A stretch of DNA of 64,000 nt, taken from assembly GCA_030403585.1 (NCBI GenBank), contig JAUEPE010000001.1, positions 124,001 through 188,000 on the forward strand, given 5' to 3'. The position numbers were made by a program, and so were the translations under genes. Of this stretch, positions 1-8,575 are shown piece after piece; the stretch's first letter is position 1; each line of letters opens with the position of its first letter. Below the pieces are notes generated by a model. It was given only the letters and a program-made list of their open reading frames with translations. It did not search any database and had not been told where the DNA came from. This stretch comes from Frankia sp. RB7. Its GTDB lineage: Bacteria > Pseudomonadota > Alphaproteobacteria > Rhizobiales > Xanthobacteraceae.

Positions 1-927
1 CGCGCCCGCATTCTGGTGCATATCGCGGCCGCTCATGATGCGCGCGGCGTAGGCCACCGCGGAGCGCGCCATGAACGGCGTCGTGTTGCAGAAGTTTGAG
101 ACGCGGTCGCAGCTTCCGGAGAGGTCGAAGGTCGCCTCATCCCCGGCGATGGTGATCTTGACGTGGATGCGCGCCGGCGCGTCGTCGGCACTGCCGTCAT
201 CGAGATGATCCTCGCCCTCGTAGACGCCGTCCGGCAGCGCGCGCAGCGCTTCCCGCATCTCGATTTCGGAGAGATCGTGAAGACGCGACTGCGTCGCGGT
301 GAAGACCGGCTTGCCGTGCTCACGGCAGAGCTCGACGATGCGCCGCTCGCCGGCTTTCGTCGCCGCGATCTGGGCGAGCAGATCGCCCTCGCAGGATTCA
401 GGATCGCGAACGTTGGCCTTGAGCAGTTGCACGATCGGCGTATTGACGCCGGTCTTGGTCGCGATCAGTACCGGCGGAATCCGCATCGCCTCTTGGAACG
501 TGTCGATGGCTTTTGCAAAATAACTGCCGGGCCAGGTGCCGCCGATGTCAGGCCAGTGCGCGAGGCTGACCGCGAACGCCACGATGTCGCCGTCAACGAA
601 GACGGGTCGCACGACCTTGACGTCGTTGAGATGATTGCCGCCGAGCGCACCGACATTGTAGATCAGCACGTCGCCGTCGTTCAGGCTCTCGAGCGGAACC
701 ACCTTCAGCAGTTCAGGAATCGTGTAGGCCATCGCGCCGAGATGGATCGGGATGTCGCGGCCCTGCCCGACCAGGCCGCCGCGGCCGTCCGTGATCGCAG
801 ATGACAAGTCGCCGGCTTCACGTAACAGCGGCGAACGCGCCGAGCGCGTCATCACCAGGCTCATCTCCTCGGCCGCGGCGGAAAGCCCGTGCCGGATGAC
901 CTCGACGACGAACGGATCGAGCTTCAC
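1..927 (-). CDS. hyuB: Hydantoinase B / oxoprolinase beta subunit, 3' end missing
   Basis: This is the HyuB-type subunit of an ATP-dependent N-methylhydantoinase/5-oxoprolinase, which with HyuA opens five-membered lactam or hydantoin rings using ATP. The first 309 codons are in the window; the C-terminal part lies beyond the left edge. The protein begins VKLDPFVVEVIRHGL, and shows family hallmarks such as SPLLREAGDLSSAI, a GALGGNHLND segment and a SLAHWPDIGG segment. The GTG start at 927 overlaps the hyuA stop codon in a GTGA, so the two are translationally coupled. No ATG gives a full-length N-terminus. Confidence 0.9.
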   Translation of the reverse strand, partial: MKLDPFVVEVIRHGLSAAAEEMSLVMTRSARSPLLREAGDLSSAITDGRGGLVGQGRDIPIHLGAMAYTIPELLKVVPLESLNDGDVLIYNVGALGGNHLNDVKVVRPVFVDGDIVAFAVSLAHWPDIGGTWPGSYFAKAIDTFQEAMRIPPVLIATKTGVNTPIVQLLKANVRDPESCEGDLLAQIAATKAGERRIVELCREHGKPVFTATQSRLHDLSEIEMREALRALPDGVYEGEDHLDDGSADDAPARIHVKITIAGDEATFDLSGSCDRVSNFCNTTPFMARSAVAYAARIMSGRDMHQNAGA

Positions 928-2933
928 GCGCCCCTCCGTGTCAGGAACAGATTGCCGGCATCATCGGGTTTTGCTTGCCAGCCGGGCGGCACCACCACTG
1001 TGGACCATGCGTCTTCGATGATGGCCGGGCCGCTGACGATGTCGGTGAGCGCGGCGCGGTCGATGATCGCAGTCGCGGTCTCATGGAGGCCGTCGAACGA
1101 GCAGATGCGCTTTCCGCTGGACACCGTCCGCGCCGCGGTCGCCGGCCGGCTCACGACGGTCGTCGACGGGCGGCGCGCCTGCACGCGCACGGATTCGATG
1201 ACGCAGGGCTCGCTCGTCGCATAGCCGAACAGATCGTGATGCCGCGTCAGAAAATCCTTCTTCAGCCGTGCCACGTCGAGCGGCTGGGCGAACGGCACTG
1301 GAATGGCGTCGTTCTGCGCCGCATAGCGCATCAGCGCCACCAGTTCGACCTCGATCTCCGCCTTCGCGACACCATTGGCGATCAGCGGCGCGGACGCGTC
1401 GTCGATCAGTGTCCCGATCCGCTCCGACACGCGCGCGAGATCGATGCCATCGAGGGCGGCGCGCAAGGTCTGCTGTTGCAGGAAGCTGAAATCGGCAGTG
1501 AGGCATCCCAGCGCGGAGAACGCGCTCGATGCACTGGGCACCACGACCTCCGCAATCCCATAGAGATCGGCAAGGCCCGCGGCGTGCATCGGGCCGCCGC
1601 CGCCGAAGGCGAGCAGCGTGCAGTCGCGCCCGTCGATGCCGCGCTCGACCGTGACGCGGCGGAGCGCACGCGCCATGGTCGCATTCGCGACCTTGATAAT
1701 GCCGAGCGCGGTTTCGGTCAGGCCGAGGCCCAAGGCGCGCGCAATCGGCTCGATGACGCGTTCCGCCGCCTTGATGTCGATGCCGATGCGGTCGCCAAGT
1801 TTGGTTTCGGGATTGAGATAGCCAAGCACCGCATTGGCGTCGGTGATGGTCGGCTCAAGGCCGCCGCGGCCGTAGCAGGCCGGTCCCGGCTCGGAGCCCG
1901 CGCTCTCCGGCCCGACCGTCAAGCCGCCGGGACCATTGCGCACGATCGACCCGCCGCCGGCACCGATGGAATGAACCGCGAGCATCGGCTGGCGCAGCGG
2001 CTTGTCGCCGAGCATGCGGCCGTCCGTCATCTCGGCCTGGCCGTCGACGATCAGGCACACGTCGGTCGTGGTGCCGCCCATGTCGAAGGTCAGCATGCGC
2101 GATGTACCGAGCTGGCGTGCGATGCTGACGGAGGCCGAGACCCCGGCCGCCGGACCCGACATCGCCATCACCAACGGCCGCCGCTTCACCGCCGAGATTG
2201 GAATCATGGCACCGGCGGAATGAAACACTTGCAAGCCCGGGCCAATCGGAAGGCGCTGCTCGAGCTCGCTGAGATATTCCACCGCAATCGGCATCGCGGC
2301 CGCGTTGAACACGGTCGCCGAGGTCCGCTCATATTCGCGTGCCTCGGGATTGACCTCGTGCGACAGCGAGACGTGAGCGACGATCTCCTTCAGGCGTTCG
2401 CCCAGCATTTTTTCATGAACCGGGTTGGCATAGGCATGAAGCAAGGCCACCGCGACGCTCTGGACGCCGGTGTCTTTCAGCCATGCCACCAAACGCTCGA
2501 TCTCGGCTTCATCGAGCGCCTTCAGCACCCGGCCCTCGTGATCGAGGCGCTCGGCAAGGCCAAAACAGCGTTCAGGCGGTACCAGCGGCGGCGATTTCGG
2601 AGGAATGTCGAGGCGGTAGAGATCCCGGCGGCGATAGCGCGCGATCTCCAGCACATCGGCAAAGCCTTCGGTCGCGACCAGCGCCACCTTCGGCAGCCGG
2701 CCTTCGACGATGGCGTTGGTGACGCGCGTGGTGCCGTGGACGAAGCGCTTGACCTCGCTCTTGCGCAGGCCCACCGCCTCGATCGCCTCCAACATCGCCT
2801 GAACCGGAGCGTGCGGCCGCGACGGGACCTTCGCGATCCGCGCTTCCGCGGAACCGCGCCGGATCGCGATGATGTCGGTGAAGGTGCCACCGATATCGGT
2901 GCCGACTTCCCAGTGATTTTCAGAGGGGCTCAT
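924..2933 (-). CDS. hyuA: Hydantoinase A / oxoprolinase alpha subunit
   Basis: HyuA is the ATP-binding subunit of the ATP-dependent hydantoinase/oxoprolinase family (ASKHA fold). The 669-residue length is normal for the stand-alone subunit. Residues 13-20 (DIGGTFTD) form the first phosphate-binding loop and a second (FDMGGTTTDVCLI) lies near residue 285. A GGGGPMHA segment typical of the family is in the C-terminal half. It is the first gene of a two-gene unit with hyuB. The nearby D-hydantoinase gene gives the locus two mechanistically different ring-opening enzymes. Exact substrate cannot be read from the sequence. Confidence 0.93.
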   Translation of the reverse strand: MSPSENHWEVGTDIGGTFTDIIAIRRGSAEARIAKVPSRPHAPVQAMLEAIEAVGLRKSEVKRFVHGTTRVTNAIVEGRLPKVALVATEGFADVLEIARYRRRDLYRLDIPPKSPPLVPPERCFGLAERLDHEGRVLKALDEAEIERLVAWLKDTGVQSVAVALLHAYANPVHEKMLGERLKEIVAHVSLSHEVNPEAREYERTSATVFNAAAMPIAVEYLSELEQRLPIGPGLQVFHSAGAMIPISAVKRRPLVMAMSGPAAGVSASVSIARQLGTSRMLTFDMGGTTTDVCLIVDGQAEMTDGRMLGDKPLRQPMLAVHSIGAGGGSIVRNGPGGLTVGPESAGSEPGPACYGRGGLEPTITDANAVLGYLNPETKLGDRIGIDIKAAERVIEPIARALGLGLTETALGIIKVANATMARALRRVTVERGIDGRDCTLLAFGGGGPMHAAGLADLYGIAEVVVPSASSAFSALGCLTADFSFLQQQTLRAALDGIDLARVSERIGTLIDDASAPLIANGVAKAEIEVELVALMRYAAQNDAIPVPFAQPLDVARLKKDFLTRHHDLFGYATSEPCVIESVRVQARRPSTTVVSRPATAARTVSSGKRICSFDGLHETATAIIDRAALTDIVSGPAIIEDAWSTVVVPPGWQAKPDDAGNLFLTRRGA

Positions 2934-3503
2934 ATGCAGAGTCGGCTACGTATGACGCCCGAACCGGACACCACGTCCTTGCCGTCCATCGCGATGTCCA
3001 CTGCCGAACCGAGACCATTCATCATGCATCTCCTCTCATGCCACCGCCTGCGAGCGTGGGACAGTGCGGTGCCGTCAGGATAGGGCCGCAGTTGTCGCAA
3101 ACGTCCAGACCGGCACGCGGCCGACGCTTCGCGTCGCGCCATCGGCTGCACGTTTTGGTGCAGCGATTGCCGGCGCATAGGGCACTCGAATGATGATTGT
3201 CCAACGCCACAAGAGTACAACGCTCCGCAGTTTTTGAGCGCAAATAGCTCCATTTGATGCCGCGCAATATCAAATGCTTCGACCGTCTGGCTAATTTGCA
3301 GGCGATCGCCCTACCCAACGCGATGTTCGGGTGCCCGCGAGCTATGCAGCGCAGGCGGCTCAGCCTCTCTTTATTGTGCGAGCAGTTTTGAGGCCGCAGG
3401 CCGGTATCGGATGGGTAGATTTGCATGCGGAACCTCCGCCAGCGCCTGGGCTTGATAAGCTCAGCCCCTCCCCTCGCCCGCAATCCCCTTCGGAGCTTCA
3501 CGA
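2934..3503. other. Intergenic region between divergent hyuA and MFS gene
   Basis: This 570-bp stretch separates the hyuA start from the start of the YbjJ-like MFS gene. It must hold the promoters of both. Several open frames cross it, but their translations are Arg/Ser-rich and resemble no family, so I do not call a gene. I see no tRNA, no clear terminator and no repeat. A GGAG lies about 8 nt before the MFS start. Confidence 0.6.
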
Positions 3504-4637
3504 ATGACATCAGCCGACCGGCCGGCGACGCGACTCGCCACGCGCCTCTCGTTCCTGGTCGCCGGCTTCGGCATGGCGTGCTGGGCACCGCTGGTGCCAT
3601 TCGCGAAGGAAAGGCTCGCGGTCGATGACGCGGTCCTCGGCCTGCTGCTGCTCAGCCTCGGCATCGGCTCGGTCGTCGCGATGCTTGCAACCGGCATTTT
3701 AAGCGCGCGCCATGGCACCAAGCCGATCATCATCGCAGGCGGCATCGGCCTCGCCTTGGTGCTGCCCCTGCTGGCCGTCGCCGCCACGCCAGTGAAATTA
3801 GCGCTGGCACTGCTCGCATTCGGGGCTGCGCTCGGCTCCATCGACGTCGCCATGAATATCCATGCCGTCGAGGTCGAACGCGCGGCAGGACAACCGCTGA
3901 TGTCGGGCTTTCATGCGCTATTCAGCATCGGCGGGTTCGCCGGATCCGCGGTGATGACGGCGCTGTTGTCGTTTCACCCTGGACCGCTCGCGAGCGCCTT
4001 GATCTGCTCCGTGCTGATGCTAATCGCGATGGCGCTCGCCTGGCCGCTCCTGCTACGCAGGGCCCAAGCGCAGGAGGGACCGCTGTTCGTGCTGCCGCAC
4101 GGCATCGTGCTGTTGCTGGCGCTGCTGGCGGCCATCACCTTCCTGATCGAAGGCGCGATGCTCGACTGGGGCGCGCTGCTCGTCATCGGCACGGGCCTCG
4201 TCAGCGAGGCGCAGGGCGGGATCGGTTACATCGTGTTCTCGATCGCGATGACCATTGGCCGGCTCGGCGGCGACGTCGTCGTCGCACGGATCGGCGATCG
4301 CACAACGCTGGTCGGCGGAAGCCTGCTTGCTGTTGCGGGCCTTGCAGTGCTGTTGCTCGCGCCGAGCAAGGCCGTTGCCATCGCCGGTTTCCTGCTCATC
4401 GGCCTCGGCGCCTCGAACCTGGTGCCGGTGTTGTTCCGCGGTGCCGCGAGGCAGACCGCGATGCCCACGGGGCTCGCAGTGGCGTCGATCACCACCGCCG
4501 GCTATGCCGGTGTTCTGCTTGGCCCCGCCGGCATCGGTTTTATCGCCCACGCCGCCGGGCTGCCGATGGCATTCTGGATGCTCGCCGCGCTGATGTGCCT
4601 CGTGACGCTGTCCGCGCGCGCCGTGACCGCAAAATAG
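3504..4637 (+). CDS. MFS transporter, YbjJ-like
   Basis: A 377-residue inner-membrane protein with about twelve hydrophobic helices. Segments MNIHAVEVE and SGFHALFSIGG in the first half and EGAMLDWGALL after the central loop are features I associate with the YbjJ-like MFS subgroup. The RIGDRTTLVGG loop between later helices is a typical MFS cytoplasmic motif. It lies in the hydantoin-utilisation region, so it may import a substrate or export a product, but this is inference. It ends 32 bp before the convergent hydantoinase gene. The ATG at 3504 has GGAG about 8 nt upstream. Confidence 0.85.
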   Translation: MTSADRPATRLATRLSFLVAGFGMACWAPLVPFAKERLAVDDAVLGLLLLSLGIGSVVAMLATGILSARHGTKPIIIAGGIGLALVLPLLAVAATPVKLALALLAFGAALGSIDVAMNIHAVEVERAAGQPLMSGFHALFSIGGFAGSAVMTALLSFHPGPLASALICSVLMLIAMALAWPLLLRRAQAQEGPLFVLPHGIVLLLALLAAITFLIEGAMLDWGALLVIGTGLVSEAQGGIGYIVFSIAMTIGRLGGDVVVARIGDRTTLVGGSLLAVAGLAVLLLAPSKAVAIAGFLLIGLGASNLVPVLFRGAARQTAMPTGLAVASITTAGYAGVLLGPAGIGFIAHAAGLPMAFWMLAALMCLVTLSARAVTAK

Positions 4638-4669
4638 AAAGGCGCGCCACGAACTTCGTGATCGTCCCG

Positions 4670-6079
4670 TCACACCAGGCTGGACTTGCCGCGGCTGAGC
4701 ACCTCGCCCGCGCCCTTGTCGCCGACGATTTTGCCCTGCTCGTAAACGACGCGGCCACGCGCGATCGTCGTGACCGGCCAGCCGGTGACGTCAAAGCCTT
4801 CCCAGGGCGTGTAGTCGGCGCCGTGATGCAGGTCGGCCTGCCGGATCGGCTTCTTGAGCTTCGGGTCCCACAGCACGATGTCGGCATCGAAGCCGATGCC
4901 GATCGAGCCCTTGCGCGGATAGAGCCCGTAGATGCGGGCATGGTTGGTCGCGGTCAGCTCCACGAACTTCTGCAAGCTGATACGCCCCTTCGAGACGCCC
5001 TCGGAGAACAGGATCGGCAGCCGCGTCTCGACGCCGGGGATGCCGTTGGGCACCCAACGGAATGAGGTGCGGGCATTCGGCGTCAGCTTGCCCTTGGGAT
5101 CGTCGTAGCGGAACGGACAGTGGTCGGACGAGAAGGTCTGGAACACGCCGGCGGTGATGCCTTCCCAGATCGCCTGCTGGCTCTCGACATCGCGCGGCGG
5201 CGGCGAGCAGACATATTTGGCGCCCGTGATGTCCATGTTCAGGCCCTTCATGTCGTCGGCCGTCAACGTGATGTATTGCGGGCAGGTCTCCGCATGCACC
5301 GGCAATCCGCGCTGCTGCGCCCAGCGCACCTGCTCCATTGCCTCGCGCCCGGAGACGTGAACGATCATGATGGGAACGCCGATCACCTCGGCATGGCTGA
5401 TGGCGCGATGCGTCGCCTCGCGCTCGACCGCCTGGGGCCGCGAGGTGCCGTGATAATAGGGCGCGATGTGGCCTTCCCGTTCGAGTTTTGTGGTGAGGAA
5501 GCGGATGGCGTCGTAGCCCTCGCAATGGACCATCACCAGCGCCTCCTCGCGGCGCGCGACATCGAACACCTCGAGCAGCTGCTTGTCGCTGAGCACGAGG
5601 TCGTCATAGGTCATGAACACCTTGAACGAGGTGTAGCCGTCCTTGACCAGCGCCGGCAGCTCCTGCCCTAGCACAACCGCGGTCGGATCGGAGATGATGA
5701 GGTGAAACGCTGTGTCGATGTAGCACTCGCCCTCGGCGAGCTTGCGGTAGTTCTCCACGCAGGTTCGCAGCGACGTCCCCTTCTCCTGAAGTGCGAAGGG
5801 CAGCACCATGGTGTTGCCGCCGGCGGCCGCCGCGCGCGTCGCCGAGGCAAAATCGTCGGCCATCACGACGTCAGGGCCCTGGGACTGAGAGATGTGGACG
5901 TGACTGTCGATCCCGCCCGGCAGCGCCAGCAGCCCCGATGCGTCGATCTCGCGCACCGCGCCTTCGATGCGGTCGGCGATGGCGACGATCTGGCCGGCGC
6001 GAATACCGATATCGGCGCGAAACTCGTCGCTGGCCGTCACGATGGTGCCGCCGCGAATGGCGAGATCAAGCTGCGTCAC
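4670..6079 (-). CDS. hydA: D-hydantoinase / dihydropyrimidinase
   Basis: A cyclic amidohydrolase that opens hydantoins or dihydropyrimidines to N-carbamoyl amino acids, with a binuclear metal centre. The metal set is complete in 469 residues: HVH at 60-62, the Lys to be carboxylated at 153 (SFKVFMTY), His185 (MVHCEG), His241 (IVHVSG) and Asp319 (SSDHCPF). The start is GTG at 6079 with GGAGAG about 6 nt upstream. It lies 13 bp behind the racemase-superfamily gene and probably shares its mRNA. Its product would be a substrate for an N-carbamoyl amidohydrolase or amidase; the amidase at 13974 is a candidate. Confidence 0.93.
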   Translation of the reverse strand: MTQLDLAIRGGTIVTASDEFRADIGIRAGQIVAIADRIEGAVREIDASGLLALPGGIDSHVHISQSQGPDVVMADDFASATRAAAAGGNTMVLPFALQEKGTSLRTCVENYRKLAEGECYIDTAFHLIISDPTAVVLGQELPALVKDGYTSFKVFMTYDDLVLSDKQLLEVFDVARREEALVMVHCEGYDAIRFLTTKLEREGHIAPYYHGTSRPQAVEREATHRAISHAEVIGVPIMIVHVSGREAMEQVRWAQQRGLPVHAETCPQYITLTADDMKGLNMDITGAKYVCSPPPRDVESQQAIWEGITAGVFQTFSSDHCPFRYDDPKGKLTPNARTSFRWVPNGIPGVETRLPILFSEGVSKGRISLQKFVELTATNHARIYGLYPRKGSIGIGFDADIVLWDPKLKKPIRQADLHHGADYTPWEGFDVTGWPVTTIARGRVVYEQGKIVGDKGAGEVLSRGKSSLV

Positions 6080-6092
6080 TGGTGTCTCTCCG

Positions 6093-6833
6093 TCACTTCA
6101 TCATTGCTGATGTCTGGAATATCCGCCCCCACGGCGCAAGGCCCCCGATATCACCGCCGGCGAGGCCGAGGCTTCGCCATAGCGTGACTGCAACGGAGTC
6201 TAGCACGGCGATATCCAACTCTTGTTCTAGCGACGCCGCAAGCGCGGCACCGTCGAGATTGGTGCAGAGGATGACGACGGCATCAGCGCCCTCCGCTGCC
6301 ACCGCACGGATCATGTCCGCGATCGTCGCGGGCGCAACCTCGCCGAAGGAGAAATTGTCGCGCAGGCCGAGGTGCCGCTCGACGTTCGGCGCGATGCCCT
6401 CCTCGGCCCAGACATCGGCGATGCGCCGCTGCACGTCATCGGTATAGGGCGAGACCAGGCCGACACGTTTGGCGCGAAGCGCGCGGGCGGCGTCGATGCA
6501 GGCGAGCGTCGAGGTGGTTGCCGGCACGCCAGTACGCGCCGTGATCGCCTCGCAGAGGCTCCTGTCACGGCCGATGCCGAGCCAGCTCGCCGACGTGCCG
6601 TTCCAGGCGATGGCATCGACCTTCGCATCAGCCAGCAAGTCAGCGGCCGGCAGCATCACCGAGGCATCGAATTGGCTCAGCGCCGCAGCGTCGAGCGCGA
6701 TCTCGGTGACGCGGAAACGGGAGAAATGGGCGGTGACGCCGTCCACGCCGTGCAGCATGGCGCTGGTGACGGGCTCCAACACCGAATTGGAGGACGGCGT
6801 GATCATGCCGAGACGCTTGCGCAAAACTGACAT
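6093..6833 (-). CDS. Asp/Glu racemase superfamily protein, arylmalonate-decarboxylase-like
   Basis: A 246-residue member of the Asp/Glu/hydantoin racemase superfamily (maleate isomerase and arylmalonate decarboxylase, AMDase, branch). Racemases and maleate isomerase use two cysteines. Here the N-terminal position is Gly79 in GTSAS, while the C-terminal Cys190 is kept (VILCTN). This is the AMDase pattern (Gly74-Thr75-Ser76, Tyr126, Cys188), and Tyr130 (SPYTDD) fits as well. It may therefore decarboxylate a malonate-type substrate rather than racemise. The start is ATG 6833 with GGAG 8 nt upstream; a longer frame to 6860 has no such support. It is upstream of the hydantoinase gene in the same direction. 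Confidence 0.82.
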   Translation of the reverse strand: MSVLRKRLGMITPSSNSVLEPVTSAMLHGVDGVTAHFSRFRVTEIALDAAALSQFDASVMLPAADLLADAKVDAIAWNGTSASWLGIGRDRSLCEAITARTGVPATTSTLACIDAARALRAKRVGLVSPYTDDVQRRIADVWAEEGIAPNVERHLGLRDNFSFGEVAPATIADMIRAVAAEGADAVVILCTNLDGAALAASLEQELDIAVLDSVAVTLWRSLGLAGGDIGGLAPWGRIFQTSAMMK

Positions 6834-6910
6834 CGCGGACGCTCCATTGCGAAGGCGCAATTGCGCCCCTCGAAAAGATCATCCGCGCCGGCATCGCGCC
6901 GCGCAAGACG

Positions 6911-6955
6911 CAAACTGCATACTGCATACAATTTGTTCGATATGCATTTGTTTTG
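6911..6955. promoter_or_regulatory. Candidate GntR operator in divergent promoter region
   Basis: The divergent region between the racemase-like gene and the GntR gene contains a perfect 7-bp tandem repeat, ctgcata at 6915-6921 and 6922-6928, followed by caattTG and a further tatgcat at 6941-6947 in an AT-rich stretch unlike its surroundings. FadR-type regulators often bind short TNGTxxxACNA-like palindromes in their own divergent promoters, so this is the best operator candidate here. The assignment is inference. Confidence 0.4.
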
Positions 6956-7031
6956 AGCCGCATACGTCGCCAATTTGGGCATCGTATTTGGCCTGGAGTG
7001 GATAGGATCATGCGCAGGCAGGAAGCCCCGC

Positions 7032-7748
7032 GTGCAGCAGAAATCCGAACCAAACCCGGGACGAAAGTCGCCCAAACTCAAGCGGATGGGCCTGCACGAG
7101 CGCGCGGCTGCGCGGATGCGGACGATGATCATTCGCGGCGAGCTGCCGCCGGGATCGCAGACCCAAGAGACAAGGCTATCGAAAGAGCTGGGCGTGTCGC
7201 GCACACCGCTGCGCGAGGCGATGAAGGTGCTCGCCGCCGAAGGACTGATCGAGCTGCGGCCGAACCGCAGCCCGCGCATCGCCGGTATCGCAGTCGAGGG
7301 CATCTCCGAATTGTTCGAGGCGCTGGCCGGCATCGAGCGACTTGCCGCGGAGCTCGCCGCAGAGCGTGCCACCGGGCGCGATCTTGCCCGCTTGCGCACG
7401 CTTCAGACCCGGATGGAGGCTCATCACCGTAACGGCAAGCTCGACGACTACTTCGCCATCAATGGCGAGATCCACAACACCATCGTCCGTATGGCCCGCA
7501 ACACCCCGCTACGCGAGGCGCACGAGACGCTGATCTCCCGCGCCGAGCGGGCGCGCTACCTCGCACTCGGTGCCGACCGCCGCTGGAGCAATTCGGTCGA
7601 CGAGCACGCCGATATTCTCGCCGCGCTCGAGGCGCGCAACGGCGAGGCAGCCGGCCGCCTGCTCGGCGCTCATGTCGCACGCACCGGCACGGCGCTGCTC
7701 GAAGTCCTTGCCAAATCCCAATCCAGGCAGAAGGCGTCGCAATCATGA
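7032..7748 (+). CDS. GntR-family regulator, FadR/FCD type
   Basis: A transcription factor with an N-terminal winged helix-turn-helix (segment SKELGVSRTPLREAMKVL, then the wing ending SPRIAGI) and a C-terminal FCD ligand-binding domain. The FCD metal or ligand residues are visible in NGEIHNTIV, SVDEHADIL and LGAHVART. It probably controls the flanking hydantoin genes, with an organic acid or ureide as effector. I prefer GTG 7032, which has AGGAAG just upstream, over the longer 6975 start; ATG 7086 would also keep the whole DNA-binding domain. The next gene overlaps its stop in an ATGA. Confidence 0.87.
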   Translation: MQQKSEPNPGRKSPKLKRMGLHERAAARMRTMIIRGELPPGSQTQETRLSKELGVSRTPLREAMKVLAAEGLIELRPNRSPRIAGIAVEGISELFEALAGIERLAAELAAERATGRDLARLRTLQTRMEAHHRNGKLDDYFAINGEIHNTIVRMARNTPLREAHETLISRAERARYLALGADRRWSNSVDEHADILAALEARNGEAAGRLLGAHVARTGTALLEVLAKSQSRQKASQS

Positions 7749-8497
7749 AGCTTCTGCTGCTCAACCCGAACACCAGCACCGAGGTCACCCGGCTGATGAC
7801 GGGCGTCGGACAGCGTGCGGCCTCCCCCGGCACCGAGCTGATCCCCTGCACCGCGGCGCGCGGTGTGCCCTATATCTCGACCCGCACCGAGGCCCAGATC
7901 GGCGGCGCCATCGCACTGGAGATGCTGGCCGAGCAGCAGCGGAACGTCGACGCCGCAATTATCGCAGCCTTCGGTGACCCCGGCCTGTTCGCCGCACGCG
8001 AGACCTTTGACATTCCTGTGGTCGGCATGGCGGAAGCGGCGATGCTGACGGCGTGCATGGCCGGGCGCCGCTTTGCCATCGTCACCTTCGCGCAGGCCCT
8101 GGGGCCCTGGTACGAGGAATGCGTCCGCGCCCACGGGCTGTGGGAGCGCTGCGCCGGTATCCGCATGCTCGACATGCCGTTTCAGGCGATCTCCGAGGTC
8201 GGCACCGAAAAGGAGGATGTGCTCGTCGATCTCGCGCAACGGGCGATCGTCGAGGACGAAGCCGACGTTCTGATCTTCGCGGGCGCCCCGCTGTCGGGCC
8301 TGGCCGAGCGCGTCGCCCACCGAGTCCCCGTTCCTGTGGTCGATCAAGTGATCGCCTCAGTGAAGCAGGCCGAGGCGCTGGTTGCGCTGCGCCTGCGCAA
8401 GGCAACGGCGGGGACGTTCCGAAGGCCTGCTGCCAAGCCAACCATTGGCCTTGCCGACGTGCTCGCCGCCCGGCTCGAGCATCGCGACAACTCGTGA
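7745..8497 (+). CDS. HyuE-like hydantoin racemase homologue lacking both catalytic cysteines
   Basis: A 250-residue Asp/Glu/hydantoin racemase superfamily protein with the typical LLLNPNTS start. HyuE racemases use Cys76 in an AC-F-x-DPG context and Cys181 in a GCAG context. In this protein the matching residues are Ala75 (IAAFGDPG, codon 7967-7969) and Gly180 (IFAGAPLSG, codon 8282-8284). A two-base racemase mechanism is therefore unlikely, although the fold is well kept. The gene is translationally coupled to the GntR gene (ATGA) and lies upstream of the ABC importer. It could be a decarboxylase, a lyase or a binding protein. Confidence 0.83.
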   Translation: MKLLLLNPNTSTEVTRLMTGVGQRAASPGTELIPCTAARGVPYISTRTEAQIGGAIALEMLAEQQRNVDAAIIAAFGDPGLFAARETFDIPVVGMAEAAMLTACMAGRRFAIVTFAQALGPWYEECVRAHGLWERCAGIRMLDMPFQAISEVGTEKEDVLVDLAQRAIVEDEADVLIFAGAPLSGLAERVAHRVPVPVVDQVIASVKQAEALVALRLRKATAGTFRRPAAKPTIGLADVLAARLEHRDNS

Positions 8498-8575
8498 GAA
8501 GGGGCCGACCAGAGATGCGAGAGATACCGGGGCACGAGACTTGCTTTCTTTGCGAAGAGAACGGGAGGCAACATC

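Noticed and set aside
975..3083. Open frame of 702 codons on the plus strand, antisense to hyuA
   Set aside because: Arg/His/Gly-rich shadow of hyuA; the minus-strand frame carries all hydantoinase A motifs.
3022..3600. Open frame of 192 codons in the hyuA-MFS intergenic region, minus strand
   Set aside because: Arg/Cys/Ser-rich, no recognisable domain, and it overlaps the MFS start.
4648..4660. Palindrome cacgaacttcgtg between the convergent MFS and hydantoinase genes as a terminator
   Set aside because: The stem is short, the loop minimal and no T-run follows on either strand.
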